This document shows, piece by piece, positions 6,702 through 7,582 of a DNA stretch of 7,582 bases. Under the pieces are notes generated by a model, which saw only the letters and a program-made list of their open reading frames with translations, searched no databases and was not told the origin of the DNA. Location: positions 1 to 7,582 of the forward strand of contig JAJYXA010000412.1 of the NCBI GenBank assembly GCA_021791235.1. Reading direction: 5' to 3'. Both the position numbers and the translations under genes were made by a program. The stretch is from Pseudomonadota bacterium (GTDB lineage Bacteria > Pseudomonadota > Gammaproteobacteria > Burkholderiales > Thiobacillaceae). Each line of letters begins with the position of its first letter. Position 1 is the stretch's first letter.

Positions 6702-7582
6702 GTGACCGCTTCCGCCAAGCTGCGCCTGTGCCTGATCGAAGACGACGAGATCGTCGGCGACGCGCTGGCCGAGCGCTTCGAACTCGAGGGCTATGACTGC
6801 ACCTGGTTCCGCACGGGGCGCGAGGCGCTGCTCGCTCTGCCGCGCCGCCGTTTCGATCTGGTGGTCAGCGACATCCGTCTGCCGGACATGTCGGGCGAGC
6901 AACTCTACGCGACCCTCCTCGACGAAGCCGTCGCGCTTCCGCCCTACCTGTTCATCACCGGCTACGGCGAAATCGACCAGGCTGTGCGCCTGCTCAAACT
7001 GGGCGCCGCCGATTACATCAAGAAGCCCTTCGACATCGAGGTGCTGCTGAAAAAAATCGGAGATCTGGCGACCGGGGGGGCGCCGTCCAAGGTCGAGCCC
7101 TGCCTGGGCATATCGCCCGCCATGCGCGCGCTTGAGACCTTGATCGATCGTATCAAGGATTCCGGCAGCAACGTGCTGATCACCGGCGAATCCGGGGTCG
7201 GCAAGGAAATGGTCGCCAGCGAACTACATCGCCGCGGCAGCAAGGCGGCAGACCGACCCTTCGTCGCGGTCAATTGCGGCGCGTTCGCCGCGGGCCTGCT
7301 CGAGGCGGAACTGTTCGGCTATGAGAAGGGCGCCTTCACCGGCGCCGCGCGCGCGCACAAGGGGGTGTTCGAGCAGGCCGAGGGCGGCACGCTGTTTCTC
7401 GATGAAATAGGCGACATGCCGCCAGCCATGCAGATACGCTTGTTGCGTGCCATTCAGGACCGGCGCATCACCCACGTTGGCGGCGAGATACCGATACCGG
7501 TCAGCCTGCGGCTGGTTTGCGCCACGCACCGCGATCTCAAGCAAATGGTGGAGGGCGGTGACTTTCGCGAGGATCTCTATTA
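6702..7582 (+). CDS. NtrC-family sigma-54-dependent response regulator (partial, C-terminus off right edge)
   Basis: Enhancer-binding activator of sigma-54 RNA polymerase; 293 residues are visible and the helix-turn-helix lies beyond the edge. The receiver domain (residues 6-122) has an acidic pocket E13-D14-D15, phosphoacceptor D57 (VVSDIRLPDMSG), T86 and K108. The AAA+ domain begins near residue 135 with Walker A GESGVGKE (162-169), the sigma-54-contacting GAFTGA loop (210-215) and Walker B GGTLFLDEIGD (228-238); all are intact. The GTG start at 6702 follows TAGGAG by seven bases; that ribosome site overlaps the stop codon of the kinase gene. Its presence explains the sigma-54 promoter found ahead of the Mo-enzyme operon, and the palindromes upstream are its likely targets (inference). 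Known TtrR regulators are LuxR-type, so this is closer to AioR/ArxR in architecture. Confidence 0.9.
   Translation, partial: MTASAKLRLCLIEDDEIVGDALAERFELEGYDCTWFRTGREALLALPRRRFDLVVSDIRLPDMSGEQLYATLLDEAVALPPYLFITGYGEIDQAVRLLKLGAADYIKKPFDIEVLLKKIGDLATGGAPSKVEPCLGISPAMRALETLIDRIKDSGSNVLITGESGVGKEMVASELHRRGSKAADRPFVAVNCGAFAAGLLEAELFGYEKGAFTGAARAHKGVFEQAEGGTLFLDEIGDMPPAMQIRLLRAIQDRRITHVGGEIPIPVSLRLVCATHRDLKQMVEGGDFREDLY

Noticed and set aside
5669..6718. 349-codon minus-strand frame opposite the histidine kinase
   Set aside because: The plus strand carries intact H, N and G2 boxes; the antisense product is Gln/Arg/Gly-rich without motifs.

Overview
The window holds two divergent transcription units separated by a regulatory region of about 330 bp. 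The DNA is GC-rich, the exported proteins carry twin-arginine (Tat) signals, and both a sigma-54 activator and sigma-54-type promoters are present. This suggests a proteobacterium with anaerobic or chemolithotrophic metabolism, possibly a sulfur- or metalloid-metabolising gamma- or betaproteobacterium. That placement is a guess; no marker gene fixes the taxon.

Left half (minus strand, read right to left): a 4Fe-4S ferredoxin-type subunit (3086-4036), an NrfD-type membrane anchor (1897-3093) and the N-terminal ~630 residues of a molybdopterin oxidoreductase (1-1892, running off the left edge). The genes overlap by 8 bp (B/C) or lie 4 bp apart (C/A), so they form an operon. The order B-C-A, the Tat signals on A and B, and several stretches of the large subunit that match what I recall of Salmonella TtrA point to a tetrathionate-reductase-like complex (TtrBCA). 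The large subunit has Asp76 where the first cysteine of its [4Fe-4S] site is expected, so the substrate and even the physiological direction are open.

Middle (4037-4368): a sigma-54 -24/-12 promoter reading into ttrB (4141-4156, minus strand), an IHF-like site, a second and weaker sigma-54-like promoter facing the other way (4191-4206, plus strand), and three copies of a 16-bp inverted repeat GYTACC-N4-RGTARC. The repeat centres lie 41 and 52 bp apart, close to 4 and 5 helical turns. They look like enhancer (UAS) sites for the regulator encoded next door.

Right half (plus strand): a Tat-exported PhnD-like periplasmic binding protein (4369-5217), a membrane histidine kinase (5228-6691) and the first 293 residues of an NtrC-family sigma-54-activating response regulator (6702-7582, cut at the right edge). 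This binding-protein/kinase/activator trio has the layout of the AioXSR/ArxXSR arsenite-sensing systems. Here it faces a tetrathionate-reductase-like operon, whose known regulator TtrSR carries its PhnD-like sensor fused to the kinase and uses a LuxR-type regulator.

Working model (inference): the binding protein loads an oxyanion in the periplasm and signals through the kinase to the activator. The activator binds the three palindromes, DNA bends at the IHF site, and sigma-54 RNA polymerase at 4141-4156 transcribes the Mo enzyme operon.
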